A program made the translations under genes and the position numbers. DNA of 64,000 bases from Paenibacillus sedimenti (GTDB lineage: Bacteria; Bacillota; Bacilli; Paenibacillales; NBRC-103111), in NCBI RefSeq assembly GCF_014534655.1, contig NZ_JACVVD010000003.1, positions 124,001 to 188,000 on the forward strand, given 5' to 3'. The first letter of the stretch is position 1, and each line of letters opens with the position of its first letter. The notes under the pieces are model-generated. The model had not been told where the DNA came from and did not search any database. It saw only the letters and a list, made by a program, of their open reading frames with translations. Shown here one piece after another: positions 62,483 through 64,000 of the stretch.

Positions 62483-63470
62483 TATCTTCTTCTCCTTCAT
62501 GTACGATATCAGTAATTTGTACAGCCATCTTCCCTTTTACGCTACCAGGGTTTCCAAGATATTTTAGCTTCTCGCCAACTTTGACTTGAAGCGAATCTTC
62601 GACGGGTTTACGCAGCGGGATGACATCGCCTACAGATAAGCTCAAAAATTCGCGTATCGAGATCTCAGATGTTCCCAGTTCTGCGATGAGAGGCAACTTG
62701 GCTTTTTCCAAGCGTGATTGAAGTGCATCCACTTCTTCCGGTGCCCTCGTCTTTTTCTGTGAAACAAACCAATGATGCACAGATAGCCGAGGCATAATCG
62801 GTTCGATAACGACGTGGGGAATACATAAGTTAATCATTCCGGTCGTATCACCAATTTTAGTACTTAATGATATAAGCGCAATCGTTTCATTCGGCGATAC
62901 AATTTGCATAAATTGCGGATTCGTTTCCAGAGCTTCTAAACGAGGCTGAATATCCACAACAGTCTTCCATGCCTCCTGCAAGCTATCAAATGCTCTGCTG
63001 AAAATTCGTTCCATTACGATTGTTTCGATTTCGGTTAAAGCATTGATTTTGGTAGGCGTTGTACCCGCACCACCTAACAAACGGTCCAACATGGCAAAAG
63101 CAACATTGGGGTGAACCTCAAGCACCATTCGACCCTCTAAAGGCTCTGCTTCAAAGATGTTCAAAATGGTCATTTTCGGGATCGAGCGAATAAACTCGTC
63201 ATAGGGAAGTTGTTCGACTTGAACGACGTTGATCTGAACGAATGTACGAAGCTGCGCGGAAAAATAAGTCGTCAAATATCGTGCAAAGTTCTCGTGAATC
63301 CGAGTTAAACTTCGAATATGATCTTTAGAGAAGCGTACAGCTCGCTTAAAGTCATAGGCCCGTACTTTTTTCTGCGTCTCCTCTTTCTTAAGCTCATCAG
63401 CATCCATTTCACCTGAGGACAAAGCAGCGAGCAAGGCATCGATCTCATTTTGCGACAACACATCAACCAT
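62472..63470 (-). CDS. fliM: Flagellar motor switch protein FliM
   Basis: A 332-residue C-ring protein. The N-terminal CheY-P-binding peptide LSQNEIDALLAALSSGEM is followed by the middle CheC-like domain (without phosphatase motifs) and a C-terminal SpoA domain (about 250-320). The ATG at 63470 (MVDVLSQ) is 8 bases from AGGAGG and is preferred to the GTG three codons upstream. Confidence 0.95.
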   Translation of the reverse strand: MVDVLSQNEIDALLAALSSGEMDADELKKEETQKKVRAYDFKRAVRFSKDHIRSLTRIHENFARYLTTYFSAQLRTFVQINVVQVEQLPYDEFIRSIPKMTILNIFEAEPLEGRMVLEVHPNVAFAMLDRLLGGAGTTPTKINALTEIETIVMERIFSRAFDSLQEAWKTVVDIQPRLEALETNPQFMQIVSPNETIALISLSTKIGDTTGMINLCIPHVVIEPIMPRLSVHHWFVSQKKTRAPEEVDALQSRLEKAKLPLIAELGTSEISIREFLSLSVGDVIPLRKPVEDSLQVKVGEKLKYLGNPGSVKGKMAVQITDIVHEGEEDNDG

Positions 63471-63502
63471 AAGAGTCACCTCCTTAAAGCAAGTTCAGCG
63501 AG

Positions 63503-63988
63503 CTATTGAAGCACTTTATCAGTTATCCAAATTTGCTTGATTTTACCGTCGTGTAATAATGGGTTCAATTTGTTCATTAACGTTGAAGTTAGGCTGTCCG
63601 AGCCTTTGCTGCCTTCGATTTGTTCCTTCGTCATGTCACCAAGCGTTTGAACAATCATTCCTTTTACAGCTGAGTCTAGCAAGCTATCAAATTCTGCCTT
63701 GCCTTTACTGTTTTCTAATTCAAAAGCGAAGCTGATTTTAATAAAATTTTGACTGCCGGATAAATTGGTCAAAATATCTTTAATGATTGCCGTGTTCGCT
63801 TTGACGGTTTCAGCTGACGGCGGTTTCGTCGGCTTCACGCTGGCAACAGCATCTTGAGCTTGTCCTGCCGGATCTTTGGATTGATTACTTTTCTCCATAA
63901 AGTTCCATAATACAAACGCAGCTGTCAAAATCAGTGTAATCGCGATCAAAATAGAAACAATGAGTATAAAAATTTTGTTCTTAAACAC
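63503..63988 (-). CDS. fliL: Flagellar basal body-associated protein FliL
   Basis: A 161-residue FliL with a single N-terminal membrane segment (about residues 7-28), a Pro/Lys-rich linker, and an extracytoplasmic stomatin-like domain ending in KIQKIWITDKVLQ-like sequence (GKIKQIWITDKVLQ). It surrounds stator units and affects torque and stability. GTG start at 63988 with GAGGG 7 bases upstream. It is the first complete gene of the operon portion in the window; upstream genes lie beyond the edge. Confidence 0.9.
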   Translation of the reverse strand: MFKNKIFILIVSILIAITLILTAAFVLWNFMEKSNQSKDPAGQAQDAVASVKPTKPPSAETVKANTAIIKDILTNLSGSQNFIKISFAFELENSKGKAEFDSLLDSAVKGMIVQTLGDMTKEQIEGSKGSDSLTSTLMNKLNPLLHDGKIKQIWITDKVLQ

Positions 63989-64000
63989 CTACGAGCCCTC

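Overview
The window comes from a motile, endospore-forming Gram-positive bacterium of the Bacillales, most likely Paenibacillus or a close relative. The evidence is gene content and order: dipicolinate synthase, SpoIIIE, SleB, SigD, PolC and a fla/che operon in nearly the same order as Bacillus subtilis, but with Paenibacillus-like features (a 216-residue EF-Ts, dut next to the M16 peptidase gene mlpA, and a short eukaryote/archaeal-type ProRS at the proS locus). Every gene I accept is on the minus strand, so transcription runs from position 64000 towards position 1.

Layout in the direction of transcription. (1) 63988-43797 is the distal part of the fla/che operon: fliL, fliM, fliY, cheY, fliO, fliP, fliQ, fliR (frameshifted here), flhB, flhA, flhF, flhG, cheB, cheA, cheW, cheC, cheD, a small membrane protein, sigD, fapA and three accessory genes including a SwrB-like protein. 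It ends in a terminator at 43756-43794. (2) 43686-34863 carries rpsB, tsf, pyrH, frr, uppS, cdsA, dxr, rseP and proS (translation factors, UMP kinase, isoprenoid/phospholipid and envelope functions, intramembrane protease), followed by polC. (3) 30403-21706 is the rimP-nusA-rnpM-ylxQ-infB-rbfA-nrnA-truB-ribF operon, with a promoter and a structured leader. (4) 21684-15757 carries rpsO, pnp, ylxY, mlpA and dut. (5) 15680-10882 is a mother-cell sporulation/lysine unit, spoVFA-spoVFB-asd-dapG-dapA, behind a good SigK-type promoter. (6) 10762-1 carries rnjB, tepA-ylzJ, spoIIIE, sleB, and ymfF-ymfH-ymfI-ymfJ (EF-P modification and associated M16 peptidases). A lipoprotein gene there is cut by the window edge.

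The non-coding DNA is informative. SigG-type promoters precede sleB and tepA, and a SigK-type promoter precedes spoVFA. Structured leaders lie upstream of rpsO (S15-type), rpsB and rimP-nusA (attenuator-like). About a dozen intrinsic terminators separate the units.

The most unusual signal is a family of roughly 40-bp hairpin repeats whose downstream edge is fused to a strong Shine-Dalgarno sequence. Gene-proximal copies sit directly in front of tepA, ylxY, pnp, proS, cheW and (as a half copy) rseP. They are tandemly amplified to three-plus units at tepA and to two at ylxY and pnp. They appear to be dispersed translation-initiation or mRNA-stability modules of a kind I do not recognise. Other points of note are a one-base frameshift in fliR and a large unexplained inverted repeat between truB and ribF. 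I found no insertion sequences, prophage genes, CRISPR arrays, tRNAs or rRNAs.
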